A stretch of DNA of 12,532 nt from CAZHJG01 sp964533425 (GCA_964533425.1 CAZHJG010000022.1:1-12532); one strand, 5' to 3'. Numbered from the stretch's first letter, positions 1-7,135 are shown. The notes: a model not told the origin generated them from the letters alone. A program made the numbers and translations.

Positions 1-705
1 AGTCTGCCCGGCTATAGCGTCAGCCAGTTCCGCGTCTATGAATACACCGTGGGCATGGACTTGCACCGCCGTTTTCAGGCGCTAGTGCACACCGTGCCGG
101 TCATCCCCGGCCCCACCTCTTGCTTCCGTTCGGATGTCTTCGCCCAGCTTAATTTTCATAATGGCTCGTTGACGGAAGACTTCGACGTCACGCTGCAATT
201 GCATCGTCAGAAGCTCGGCAAAGTCCAGTTCATCCCGAGCGCTATCGCCTACACGCAAGACCCCAAAAACTTGCGAGATTTCGTGAAGCAAATTACTCGC
301 TGGAACAGGGGTATTCTGCAAGGTATTCAGCGTCATCACATCGGCTTCCGGCCGCATCGCATTGATGCTTATTTATCCTTGCAAGTCTTCCAGAACTTCG
401 TGTTCTTCTTCAACTACGCCCTGTTTATGCCTTACCTGGCCTTTAAACGCCATTCACCGTCTATCATGGCTACGCTGTTCCTGTTTGACGTCATCACCAC
501 CTTTATTATTACTTTCCTGGTTAGTCTGCGCGCCAAGCGCTGGGATATTCTGAGCGCCTTCCCCGCAATCTACGCGCTGCGCTGGGTAACACTAGCTGTT
601 TTCCTACGGGCTTTTGTGGAAGTCACCATCCTTCGCCGCTACAATCACGCCGCCGGCAACGGCAGGTGGAGCACGGCTGATCGCCGCTACAAAGTACCTG
701 CTTAG
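1..705 (+). CDS. Processive family 2 glycosyltransferase, C-terminal part (5' end outside window)
   Basis: The frame is open from base 1 to the TAG at 703-705, so the start lies outside the window; 234 residues are visible. The fragment has the acceptor-side signatures of membrane GT2 synthases (cellulose synthase, PgaC and hyaluronan synthase type): TEDFD at visible residues 58-62, carrying the general-base Asp of the ED motif, and QITRW at 97-101, the Q(Q/R)xRW motif that binds the growing chain. About three hydrophobic segments follow (roughly residues 124-148, 154-176 and 180-210), fitting the C-terminal membrane bundle. By family, it would polymerise a nucleotide-sugar into an envelope polysaccharide and extrude it. 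The polymer is unknown. The deacetylase encoded 1.8 kb away makes an N-acetylated polymer possible, but that is inference. It converges on the sortase gene with a 4-base overlap at 702-705. Confidence 0.9.
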   Translation, partial: SLPGYSVSQFRVYEYTVGMDLHRRFQALVHTVPVIPGPTSCFRSDVFAQLNFHNGSLTEDFDVTLQLHRQKLGKVQFIPSAIAYTQDPKNLRDFVKQITRWNRGILQGIQRHHIGFRPHRIDAYLSLQVFQNFVFFFNYALFMPYLAFKRHSPSIMATLFLFDVITTFIITFLVSLRAKRWDILSAFPAIYALRWVTLAVFLRAFVEVTILRRYNHAAGNGRWSTADRRYKVPA

Positions 706-1409
706 TTACCAGGGAGTGTAGAACCGCTCGCGGCTGTCGATGGCGCCGGCTGGTTGTTTGCTGGACTCGGGCGTAGCTGTCGGGCATGCACCACGAGGCG
801 ATTTTTATCAGTTCCAACGGGCGTACAAGTTACCAGCGACAGCTCTGACTGCTTGCTGTTTTGCTGCAGGATCGACATATCGGCTGGCTTGACTGTTTGA
901 CTGCCAGTGACCTGGTAAATGTAGCGTGTGCCTTTGTAATCAACCAGAATGGTATCACCCGGCTTAAGCTCGTTAAGCAAGGTGAATACAAATTTATAAC
1001 TTCCTGGCGCCCAGACCAGGCCGCTGGAGTGACCAAAGATCACCACATCACCCTGCTGTCCTGGCACAGCCGTCGATGCATAATGCACCACACCGCTTCT
1101 GAGCGAATACGCAATGTCGGTATTATTTGTGCTCGACTCAAAATTTATAGGTGCGCTGACGTTGATTTTCGGGATGCGTAGCTCGCTGGCCGAAGCTGGC
1201 ACAGCGGCCGCAGCCGCGCTGGCATTGGTATTGACGTGCAGCAATTGTGGCAGGTGGTAGCGAGCCTGAGCAACTACCCAAGAGGCATTTAGCAATGCAT
1301 AAATCATCAAGCTGACTACCAGACCAAGAATTGGCGGTAGCATGTGATGCTTAAATGAAAAACGCACGTGCAACGGATTACGCCGCAGCGCCTGAGTTCC
1401 CTTTGACAT
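702..1409 (-). CDS. Sortase, class D/E/F-like transpeptidase
   Basis: This 235-residue protein has an N-terminal cytoplasmic basic segment, one membrane anchor (about 24-48) and a sortase beta-barrel from about residue 76 (SELRIPKINVSAPI). The catalytic triad is visible: His127 in FGHSSGL, Cys195 in LVTCTP, and Arg204 in DKNRLVVHA. Sortases cut a C-terminal sorting motif in secreted proteins and join the acyl enzyme to an amine acceptor on the envelope or another subunit. No LPxTG-like motif with a hydrophobic tail occurs in the other proteins here, so its substrates lie elsewhere or use a divergent motif. The ATG has no Shine-Dalgarno but sits 6 nt from a TATAAT, which suggests a leaderless transcript. 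The Ser/Pro-rich C-terminal tail (214-235) follows the barrel. The exact sortase class is uncertain. Confidence 0.93.
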   Translation of the reverse strand: MSKGTQALRRNPLHVRFSFKHHMLPPILGLVVSLMIYALLNASWVVAQARYHLPQLLHVNTNASAAAAAVPASASELRIPKINVSAPINFESSTNNTDIAYSLRSGVVHYASTAVPGQQGDVVIFGHSSGLVWAPGSYKFVFTLLNELKPGDTILVDYKGTRYIYQVTGSQTVKPADMSILQQNSKQSELSLVTCTPVGTDKNRLVVHARQLRPSPANNQPAPSTAASGSTLPGN

Positions 1410-1415
1410 ACTAGC

Positions 1416-1444
1416 ATTATATAATATTATTGCTTATTTAGCAA
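1416..1444 (-). promoter_or_regulatory. Promoter of the sortase gene (leaderless layout)
   Basis: On the minus strand, TTGCTA (1444-1439), a 17-nt spacer and a perfect TATAAT (1421-1416) lie upstream of the sortase ATG. Only 6 nt separate the -10 box from the ATG at 1409, so the expected transcription start falls on or next to the start codon. No Shine-Dalgarno is present. Confidence 0.75.
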
Positions 1445-1505
1445 GTATTCAATCCGATATTCTAGTTCCCTTTCTGTTCTCCGAGTAGGAGTGCTTACAC
1501 CCCGT

Positions 1506-1600
1506 GTCATTCCAAACTTGATTTGGAATCCAATCAATAAGATATTCGCCTTAGGGCGAATGCTTTATTAAGGTTGGATCCCAGCCTGCGCTGGGATGAC
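1506..1600. repeat. 95-bp palindromic intergenic element bounded by GTCAT/ATGAC
   Basis: The element begins GTCAT (1506-1510) and ends ATGAC (1596-1600). It holds three hairpins: ATTCCAAA/TTTGGAAT (1509-1516 with 1522-1529); a central one at 1536-1569 with AATAA-gat-ATTCGCC, loop TTAG, GGCGAAT-gct-TTATT; and ATCCCAGC-ctgc-GCTGGGAT (1578-1597). The GGAATCCAA and TTGGATCCC flanks of the central hairpin also pair partly, so the whole can fold as one long imperfect stem. The layout resembles dispersed, non-coding palindromic repeats known from many bacteria. It may also end transcription from the surface operon upstream on the minus strand. Confidence 0.75.
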
Positions 1601-1612
1601 TCTGCCGGAGTA

Positions 1613-1640
1613 CCTCAGCGCAGGCTGGGGCTTGGATGAC
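1613..1640. repeat. Partial second copy of the palindromic element
   Basis: CCTCAGC (1613-1619), loop GCAG, and GCTGGGG (1624-1630) form another hairpin, followed by GGATGAC (1634-1640), the same terminal motif as the complete element at 1506-1600. Bases 1616-1628 are also the reverse complement of the start of the last hairpin in the full copy. With 1601-1612, this accounts for most of the gap before the next gene at 1659. Confidence 0.6.
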
Positions 1641-1658
1641 CTGAGAAAATGTTTCAAC

Positions 1659-2441
1659 TTAATCCAAGCTATTGCCGAGAGAAGTAGTGATAATTGTGCG
1701 CCATGGCCCCCCAGGAACATCTGTAGCTTTGACGAACTGCCAATCCGTATTGCTCACGTCAGACAGCCCTAAATAATCACGCACCGCCGGCGAAGCATCT
1801 AAGCCGGCCCCTGCCCCGACCCCATTGCGTGGCTGCGCTGAGCCAAATACATAACTAGTATCATCAGTTTCATATGGTCCGACGTCTTCCCATTGAGCAT
1901 AGACAGTTTTGCCGTGGTACCGAATAGCAAGCCAGGCGTTTTTGCACCACGAATATGCCGCGTTGCGTGATGGACCAGGACACGCTCCGGCTGTCACCTT
2001 ACGCGTCCCACTGTCGGTTACGTCATCATATGGCAACGCAAAATAAAAAGGATTCTCGTGTGGCGTAAATGACGCCGGGAAATAGCCGTTCCGGTGCGCT
2101 GGGTCATCGACACCACCGTAGTGTTGTTGCCACGTCTCGTCCCACGCGCTGGCGGCATTGGAAATGTAGCCGTTGTCACTATCGGCCGGTTCGCCCGCCC
2201 AGAAAATTGTAGTAACGATGCCCCGGTGTTGAAAAGGTGCTTCACTGCTTGGTGCTGATGTTGCACCAGTAGCTGCTTTCGTCGATTGCGGTTGTTTGTG
2301 AGTGACTTGGGTTTGTTGTTTTCCCCCAGGCGCTGCGGCTTTATTCGTTGTGAGCAGCACTAATACCAGAAGCAGGCCAACAAACACCCCAAACAAAACA
2401 AATAGGCGCCTCCGTTTTGGAAGCGCCCATTTCCTAGCCAT
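1659..2441 (-). CDS. Membrane-anchored extracellular protein with probable double-psi beta-barrel (RlpA/expansin-like) domain
   Basis: The 260-residue protein has a basic N-terminus, one membrane segment (about 12-31) and a Gln/Thr/Ser/Ala-rich linker (32-68) ahead of an extracellular domain. No characterised family is certain. Several stretches resemble the double-psi beta-barrel of RlpA-type lytic transglycosylases and expansins: ENPFYFALPYDD (129-140), YAQWEDVGPY (181-190, compare the RlpA V-N-D-R-G-P-F strand) and GLDASPAVRDYLGL (213-226, compare the RlpA 'DLS-x-A-A' helix), ending in a W-x-F-V strand (234-237). Cys154 and Cys166 could form a disulfide. A role in binding or cutting cell-wall glycans is inference. 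The start lies 17 bases after the deacetylase stop. There is no Shine-Dalgarno, but TACACT is 6 nt upstream of the ATG. It may be co-transcribed with the deacetylase. Confidence 0.8.
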   Translation of the reverse strand: MARKWALPKRRRLFVLFGVFVGLLLVLVLLTTNKAAAPGGKQQTQVTHKQPQSTKAATGATSAPSSEAPFQHRGIVTTIFWAGEPADSDNGYISNAASAWDETWQQHYGGVDDPAHRNGYFPASFTPHENPFYFALPYDDVTDSGTRKVTAGACPGPSRNAAYSWCKNAWLAIRYHGKTVYAQWEDVGPYETDDTSYVFGSAQPRNGVGAGAGLDASPAVRDYLGLSDVSNTDWQFVKATDVPGGPWRTIITTSLGNSLD

Positions 2442-2458
2442 ACGCCCAGTGTACAGGT

Positions 2459-4876
2459 TTATAGCTGCGGCAGGATTTCCTGAATTGCCTGCGCGGAAGT
2501 GTCCACACCGATGCCAGACTGCTTGATGTAGTTAAGCTCGGCATCTAGATCGCTCGGCTGCGTGTCGTACTGCACATCAGTCGGATCAGATGGTGTCACG
2601 GCAATCTCATGGTAGACCAGGATCAGCCAGGAGTGCTGAGTGTTGGCTTGGTTAACCCAAGCTTCAACTTGTGCTGGTGTGGTGGTGTTGTACACGTCCT
2701 GTACAACCAGCTGGCTCAGATTCAGATCGTCTTTGGTGTTGAAACCGACATTAACAGTACGTTGCGAAGTGTAGAGCGTATTGCCAAGAGCAATGGTGTT
2801 GGCGTTGTAGGCGCCATACGGGTACGCAAAGTCAGTGATCGGCACACCAAAGGTGTTCTGCAGCGTGGTCTTGCTGTTCGTCATTTCGTTCGTTATCTGG
2901 GTTTGAGTAATGTTTAGCGGGCAGTTGACTGGGTCATCAGTTTGCTGGCCAGTCAGGTCGCAGTGGTGTACGGTGTGCGAGCCGATCTCGTTGCCATCGG
3001 TGACCAACGTTTTGATCTGAGCTGTGCTCATGTAGTCGGGTTGGTCGGTCAATTCACCAGAGATGATGAAGAACGTGCCCTTCAGGCCGTACTTGTTGAG
3101 CAGTGGCAAAGCGTTGGTGTATTGGTTAGTCCAACCGTCGTCGAATTCGATGCTGACCAGGCCGCGAGTGAACGGGCTCGGCGTGTAGGGACCGAAGCTG
3201 AAGTCGTCGGTGGTCAATGAACCGTTGGCGGCAATCAGGTGGAAAATGCTGATGGAAGTCGCGCCGGCTGGAATGTCGAACTCAGCGGAAGCTTGCGCCC
3301 AGGTAGCTGACGGCAATACCGTGCCGAGGTAGTAGTACTGAACCGTGCCGTTGATGGTGACGGCCGCGTCGATTTCGGTGCTGACGTCACTCTCGTACCA
3401 GTCGGTGTAGCGGTAGTGGCCGCTGGTGACAGGCTGCGAAGTGTAGTCCCAGTCCAGGGCACCGTTCTGATAGCCAGTCACGCTGATCTTCAAGCTGTGA
3501 CTGCCGGTATGACCAGTGTTCAGATAGCTGAAGGTTGGTGTGTTCGTGCCCCATGAATTAGCCGTCCAATTCTGCGGTTGACCGGCGGTGCTGTCCGGAG
3601 TTTCAACCGATGGATTAGGAATGGTGTTCGTGCCGGAGCCACCGCTTGGAGGCGTGACGACGGTGTTTTGAACATTGACTAACACATTGGTGGAAGTCGT
3701 TGATTGGTTGTCGATGTTAGTAGCGACAGCCGTCAGGGTGTGCGTGCCGTTGGTGGCTGTGGTGGTATCCCAGCTGAAGCTGTACGGAGCAGTTGTAACT
3801 GAGCTGCCGAGATTGGTGCCATCCAGTTTGTACTGCACATTAGCCATGCCCTGCTTGTCGGTAGCATTTACAGTGACTGTCTGCGTACCACTAACAGTAG
3901 CGTTGTTGGCCGGCGCCGTAATCTGAACGGTTGGCGGGGTTGGGTTCTCGACATCCACTGTCACGCTAGTGGAAGTGGTGCTCAGGTTAGCAGTGTTAGT
4001 AGCTACAGCTGTCAGCGTGTGCTTACCATTAGCTACTTTGGTCGTGTCCCAAGCCAAACCATAAGGAGTGGCGGTAACCGGGCTGCCAAGGTTGCCACCA
4101 TCCAGCTTGTACTGCACATTGGCAATGCCCTGGGCATCAGTGACGTTAACAGCCAGGTTCTGGGTGCCCTTAACGACGGCGTTAGTGACTGGTGAAGTGA
4201 TGCTAACTGTCGGTGCCGTTGGAGCAGGCGGCGTGACCGGATTTGGGTTCGGGTTGGGAGGCGTCGGTGTTGGGATGACCGGGGTGATCGGCGTGCTCGG
4301 CGGCGCTGCCTCGAAATCAAAGTCATCGATCGTCAGCTTCCCGTTCTTGCCAAGAATGTGATAAAACGTGATCTGCTTGGCGTTAGTTGGCGTATTGAAG
4401 CTGACATTAACCTGCTTCCAGGCGGAGCTAGCCGGTGCATTAGCCAGCCACATGTAGTTGGTTTGGCCGGTAGTGGTCGTCACAACCGCGTCAACTTCCG
4501 TAGCTACGCTGCTCTGATACCAGTCGCTGAAGGTGTAGGCCGTGGCCGGGCTGACGTTGACGGCGTTTGGATACCACTTGGCATCGCCGTTTTTGTAGCT
4601 AGCCAGGCTGACGGTAGCGCTGTGGCTGCCGGTGTGACCGGTGTTATTGTAAGTGAACGTAGCCTTGTTGCTGCCCCAGCTGCCTTGATTCCAGCCGCTC
4701 GTACTTTGCTCAAGCGAGGGGTTGGCAATCAGATTAGTGCCAGTTGCACTTACCGTAGCCGCGTTAGCGGTGCCAACACCTACTGGAGTTAATTGCTTGC
4801 CGGCCAACGCAAACAGGAGTACTAAAAAGCCGGCCATCGAGCCAGCGGCCAGAGCGAGATGCATCAATCGCTTCAT
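2459..4876 (-). CDS. Secreted modular polysaccharide deacetylase (CE4) with duplicated carbohydrate-binding-like and Ig-like modules
   Basis: This 805-residue secreted enzyme has a signal peptide (about 1-39, cut near TANA-AT), a carbohydrate-binding-like beta-sandwich (about 45-188), a Pro/Thr/Asn linker (191-220), two tandem Ig-like modules (about 222-310 and 315-403), a second binding-like module (about 415-562) and a C-terminal NodB-homology CE4 domain (about 570-800). The two binding-like modules share NTGHTGSHS and an xDWYxS motif, so they are a duplication. CE4 motifs are intact: FDDGW with metal/base Asp579 and Asp580, HTVHH with His634 and His638, FAYPYG (683-688), and LVYHE with His756. 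The family removes N-acetyl groups from peptidoglycan, chitin-like or PNAG-like glycans outside the cell; the substrate here is unknown. Cys639 and Cys652 may pair. The start has an AGAGGA Shine-Dalgarno about 9 nt upstream. Confidence 0.93.
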   Translation of the reverse strand: MKRLMHLALAAGSMAGFLVLLFALAGKQLTPVGVGTANAATVSATGTNLIANPSLEQSTSGWNQGSWGSNKATFTYNNTGHTGSHSATVSLASYKNGDAKWYPNAVNVSPATAYTFSDWYQSSVATEVDAVVTTTTGQTNYMWLANAPASSAWKQVNVSFNTPTNAKQITFYHILGKNGKLTIDDFDFEAAPPSTPITPVIPTPTPPNPNPNPVTPPAPTAPTVSITSPVTNAVVKGTQNLAVNVTDAQGIANVQYKLDGGNLGSPVTATPYGLAWDTTKVANGKHTLTAVATNTANLSTTSTSVTVDVENPTPPTVQITAPANNATVSGTQTVTVNATDKQGMANVQYKLDGTNLGSSVTTAPYSFSWDTTTATNGTHTLTAVATNIDNQSTTSTNVLVNVQNTVVTPPSGGSGTNTIPNPSVETPDSTAGQPQNWTANSWGTNTPTFSYLNTGHTGSHSLKISVTGYQNGALDWDYTSQPVTSGHYRYTDWYESDVSTEIDAAVTINGTVQYYYLGTVLPSATWAQASAEFDIPAGATSISIFHLIAANGSLTTDDFSFGPYTPSPFTRGLVSIEFDDGWTNQYTNALPLLNKYGLKGTFFIISGELTDQPDYMSTAQIKTLVTDGNEIGSHTVHHCDLTGQQTDDPVNCPLNITQTQITNEMTNSKTTLQNTFGVPITDFAYPYGAYNANTIALGNTLYTSQRTVNVGFNTKDDLNLSQLVVQDVYNTTTPAQVEAWVNQANTQHSWLILVYHEIAVTPSDPTDVQYDTQPSDLDAELNYIKQSGIGVDTSAQAIQEILPQL

Positions 4877-4922
4877 AGGGTACGTTCCTCTTCATCCCAC
4901 CCCTTATAAAACTATTTGTATT

Positions 4923-4952
4923 AATGTAACTACAAAATTGCTTTAAAGTCAA
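4923..4952 (-). promoter_or_regulatory. Promoter of the deacetylase gene, with overlapping inverted repeat
   Basis: On the minus strand, TTGACT (4952-4947), an 18-nt spacer and TACATT (4928-4923) precede the deacetylase. The implied leader of about 40 nt contains its Shine-Dalgarno. An inverted repeat, TTTGTA (4915-4920) and TACAAA (4931-4936), spans the -10 box and could be an operator. The rest of the 109-bp gap to the signal peptidase stop shows no clear terminator. Confidence 0.6.
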
Positions 4953-4985
4953 CAGTTTTATGTAATAAGTTTAAGCATGTCCGGT

Positions 4986-5861
4986 TTAGCAACTATTCGT
5001 AATGGTCACAGTATTGTTCGTAGAATTGGTATTGCTGGCCGTACCGCTGGTCGCCGTCCCCCCATTAGTATTCCCCGAACTCGTCGCACTACCAGAAGTC
5101 GCCGTCTGTGACGAATTGTTCGTAATGTTGACATTCGTATGATTCGAACACTCCGTGACTGGCGGCGGCTGGATTGTTTTCGCGGCAATACGATTATTGA
5201 CCAGCATCACTGTACTACTCTGCAGTAAGGCCGAAGCTGGGGCCCACACAAACAGCCCGATAATCACAATTGAAATGCTGCCAGCTGTTGTGGCCGCAAT
5301 CCTTTTCGGGAGTTTCGACGGGTTCTTTACATGCCTGAATCCAGGTAGCTGGTACAGCTTAATTGACTTCAAATAATCACTCATGCGTTTGACTTCCTCA
5401 GCCATCAAAAACAGCGCCGGAATATAAATGAGCGCCAGCAGCCCAATCGGCTCCTTCCCCCAGATCAGCCAGCTACCAACATGTGGAACGTGCCAAATAA
5501 CCTTGCCTTCCACCAAACCTTCAGTAATCGTCTGGTCTGGCAATTTATTGGCATCGCCTTTCGTAATAAATGCCGGAATTTTACCATTAATCATATAAGC
5601 ATCAATAATCCGGTGCGAAATTGTCTTACGGGCATCCAGTGGATCCCGATAAGTAATAACATCGCCGACTTTTAATGATTGCGGCGAAACTTTATGCACC
5701 AGCACGGCAGAGCCTGGCGGGATGGCCGGTCGCATACTGCCAGTTGGTATGCTCAGGGCTTTCCACCCCGTACCAGACCAACTGAACAGCACGACGATTA
5801 CAAAAGCCATCACCGCCAGAATCATACCTAGGCCAGTGAAGATTCTCTTACCTGAAATCAC
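4986..5861 (-). CDS. sipW: SipW-type (ER/archaeal-like) signal peptidase I with substrate-like C-terminal tail
   Basis: The 291-residue membrane peptidase has an N-terminal membrane segment (8-28), nucleophile Ser42 in IPTGSMRPA, His83 in ISHRII where the Lys of classical bacterial SPase I would be, and Asp103 in TKGDAN. This Ser-His-Asp set marks the SipW/Sec11 branch. Two more hydrophobic segments follow (about 139-155 and 194-213). SipW enzymes mature TasA/camelysin-type proteins, and one is encoded directly upstream with 26 nt between. The oddity is the C-terminus: residues 194-230 resemble the TasA signal region (SSTVMLVNN against SSNTVALTNN). A 60-residue Ser/Thr/Asn/Gly tail follows, with TATSG repeated at 253-257 and 269-273 and Cys238 and Cys291 near its ends. 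The start is GTG at 5861 with a strong AAGGAG Shine-Dalgarno 7 nt upstream. Confidence 0.92.
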   Translation of the reverse strand: MISGKRIFTGLGMILAVMAFVIVVLFSWSGTGWKALSIPTGSMRPAIPPGSAVLVHKVSPQSLKVGDVITYRDPLDARKTISHRIIDAYMINGKIPAFITKGDANKLPDQTITEGLVEGKVIWHVPHVGSWLIWGKEPIGLLALIYIPALFLMAEEVKRMSDYLKSIKLYQLPGFRHVKNPSKLPKRIAATTAGSISIVIIGLFVWAPASALLQSSTVMLVNNRIAAKTIQPPPVTECSNHTNVNITNNSSQTATSGSATSSGNTNGGTATSGTASNTNSTNNTVTITNSC

Positions 5862-5887
5862 TCACCTGCTCCTTTAGAGCTTAGTTT

Positions 5888-6451
5888 TTATTGATTTCCA
5901 ACGAAGCTAATGTCAAATGCCGGGACCGAAGCATTACTTGTGCTCACAGTACTTGCAAGCTGAACGGTCGCGTTGCAATTGTCAGTTGCGCCAGCAGCGA
6001 TTGCACCCAATGGCGTGCCACCTGTGTATTGATTTAGCGTGCCGCTGGAAGAACCGCTATCACAAGTGATGTTGAGTGTTACATCGCCGGGTTGAATGCC
6101 GGTATCACCATTAAACGCATTCTGGTTAATACTGACCGTCAGATTCAACGGAATGGTGCCCGTATTCTTAATACAGAAAGGAAATGCCGGTGACGTTTGG
6201 CCAGGAGTTAAAGCATTTGCTCCAGTAAAGTTCATGCCGGGAGCTGTATTGCCTGCACCAGCGCAGCCTGTTGTAGCTACGCTGCCGTCAGCGATGGCCA
6301 ACGTAGTTGTTGCTGAACTTAATTGATTATTCGTAAGCGCCACGGTATTTGAGCTGAGCGCCGCAAATGTGATGCCGCCGACCAAAGCCGCGATTGCTCC
6401 CATCGTGCCGATTGCCCGCGCCATCGGATTAATCTTGCTTAATTTGAGCAT
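5888..6451 (-). CDS. TasA/camelysin-like secreted surface protein
   Basis: This small secreted protein has an N-terminal hydrophobic segment (about residues 14-34 of the longer form) followed by FAALSSNTVALTNNQL, the type of cleavage region processed by SipW peptidases. The mature part is a beta-rich domain with CIKNTGTIPLNLTVSI (95-110), typical of the TasA/camelysin superfamily, whose members form envelope fibres or sheath proteins. Four Cys (65, 95, 132 and 161 in the longer form) could make two disulfides. Peptidase activity, sometimes annotated for camelysins, is not supported by any motif here. Two starts are possible, ATG at 6457 and at 6451. The GGGGG Shine-Dalgarno abuts the first and is 7 nt from the second, so 6451 (187 residues) is preferred. 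It lies just upstream of the signal peptidase gene, in one operon. Confidence 0.85.
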   Translation of the reverse strand: MLKLSKINPMARAIGTMGAIAALVGGITFAALSSNTVALTNNQLSSATTTLAIADGSVATTGCAGAGNTAPGMNFTGANALTPGQTSPAFPFCIKNTGTIPLNLTVSINQNAFNGDTGIQPGDVTLNITCDSGSSSGTLNQYTGGTPLGAIAAGATDNCNATVQLASTVSTSNASVPAFDISFVGNQ

Positions 6452-6460
6452 AAGCATACC

Positions 6461-6480
6461 CCCTATCTTTAATGACAGGG
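6461..6480 (-). promoter_or_regulatory. Hairpin overlapping the Shine-Dalgarno of the TasA-like gene
   Basis: In minus-strand RNA, CCCUGUC (6480-6474), loop AUUAAA and GAUAGGG (6467-6461) form a 7-bp stem with one G-U pair. The 3' arm takes up part of the G-rich Shine-Dalgarno that serves the start at 6451, so the fold could limit translation. No clean promoter was found in the rest of the gap (6481-6562), which is AT-rich near 6500-6525. Confidence 0.45.
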
Positions 6481-6562
6481 TTTATTTTAGGGGTGGGCAA
6501 AAAGAGCGGAAATATAAAATTTTACTTGGCTGAGAGATTGCTGAACCCGTTTGTCTAAATAA

Positions 6563-7135
6563 TTAGTCTGATGTTTCGCCCGCGAACCATTCCAGATAAT
6601 GCTGCAGCTCGGCAATACTCGCCTGAATGTCATCAAAGGCCCGATGCACCTCTTTTTTCTCGAAGCTAACACCGTATTTCCCCTGCATGAACACCTTCCA
6701 GGCGCTGACGTCGAGCATGCGATAGTGCAGTTTCAGATCCAGTTGCGGCCACCACTGGGCGATAAATTTGCGGTCATTATGAATGCTGTTCCCCGCCAAC
6801 ACCGCCGGTTCGCTACCAAAATGTTGCGCAACCAATTCAACCAGCTCACGCTCAACTTGTTCACTCGGCTTACCCTCAGCGCACTTGCGCAAAAACTCGT
6901 CGCGATTTTCCGGATAATCCTTCCACCAGATGTTCTTCTGCATCCGCTCCACGATCACATCGTGTGGCTGCCGCACGCAGGCTTCATAGTTGGCCAGCGT
7001 CTTGAAGTCGAAATCCGTAATCTCGGCCGCTATTTCCAAAATCACATCTTCCAGCGGGTCTAAACCAGTCATTTCCAGATCGACCCACAGCAGCTTCGTC
7101 GGCACCACGTTTTTGTCTATCATTGCATCCATCAT
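6563..7135 (-). CDS. orn: Oligoribonuclease (DEDDh 3'-5' exoribonuclease)
   Basis: The 190-residue protein matches oligoribonuclease along its length. The DEDDh residues are visible: Asp19 and Glu21 in WVDLEMTGLD, Asp121 in GNSIHNDRKF, His164 and Asp169 in HRAFDDI. Orn degrades 2-5-nt RNA fragments, including linear dinucleotides from cyclic di-nucleotide breakdown, to mononucleotides in the cytoplasm. Three in-frame ATGs occur at the N-terminus (7135, 7132, 7123). None has a strong Shine-Dalgarno, though a weak GGA lies near the last. An in-frame TGA lies just upstream, so the gene cannot extend further. It follows the FMN reductase by 54 bp on the same strand and may share its transcript. 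Confidence 0.95.
   Translation of the reverse strand: MMDAMIDKNVVPTKLLWVDLEMTGLDPLEDVILEIAAEITDFDFKTLANYEACVRQPHDVIVERMQKNIWWKDYPENRDEFLRKCAEGKPSEQVERELVELVAQHFGSEPAVLAGNSIHNDRKFIAQWWPQLDLKLHYRMLDVSAWKVFMQGKYGVSFEKKEVHRAFDDIQASIAELQHYLEWFAGETSD

Noticed and set aside
702..740. C-terminal STLPGN of the sortase as a sorting signal
   Set aside because: There is no LPxTG consensus, hydrophobic stretch or basic tail after it; the similarity is superficial.
2942..4361. Several plus-strand ORFs opposite the deacetylase
   Set aside because: They are shadows of a low-stop-density, repeat-rich gene. They lack motifs and have no starts with ribosome sites.
5888..6457. Annotation of the TasA-like protein as an active camelysin metallopeptidase
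   Set aside because: No HExxH or other metal-binding motif is present; the M73 label reflects family history rather than evidence of activity.
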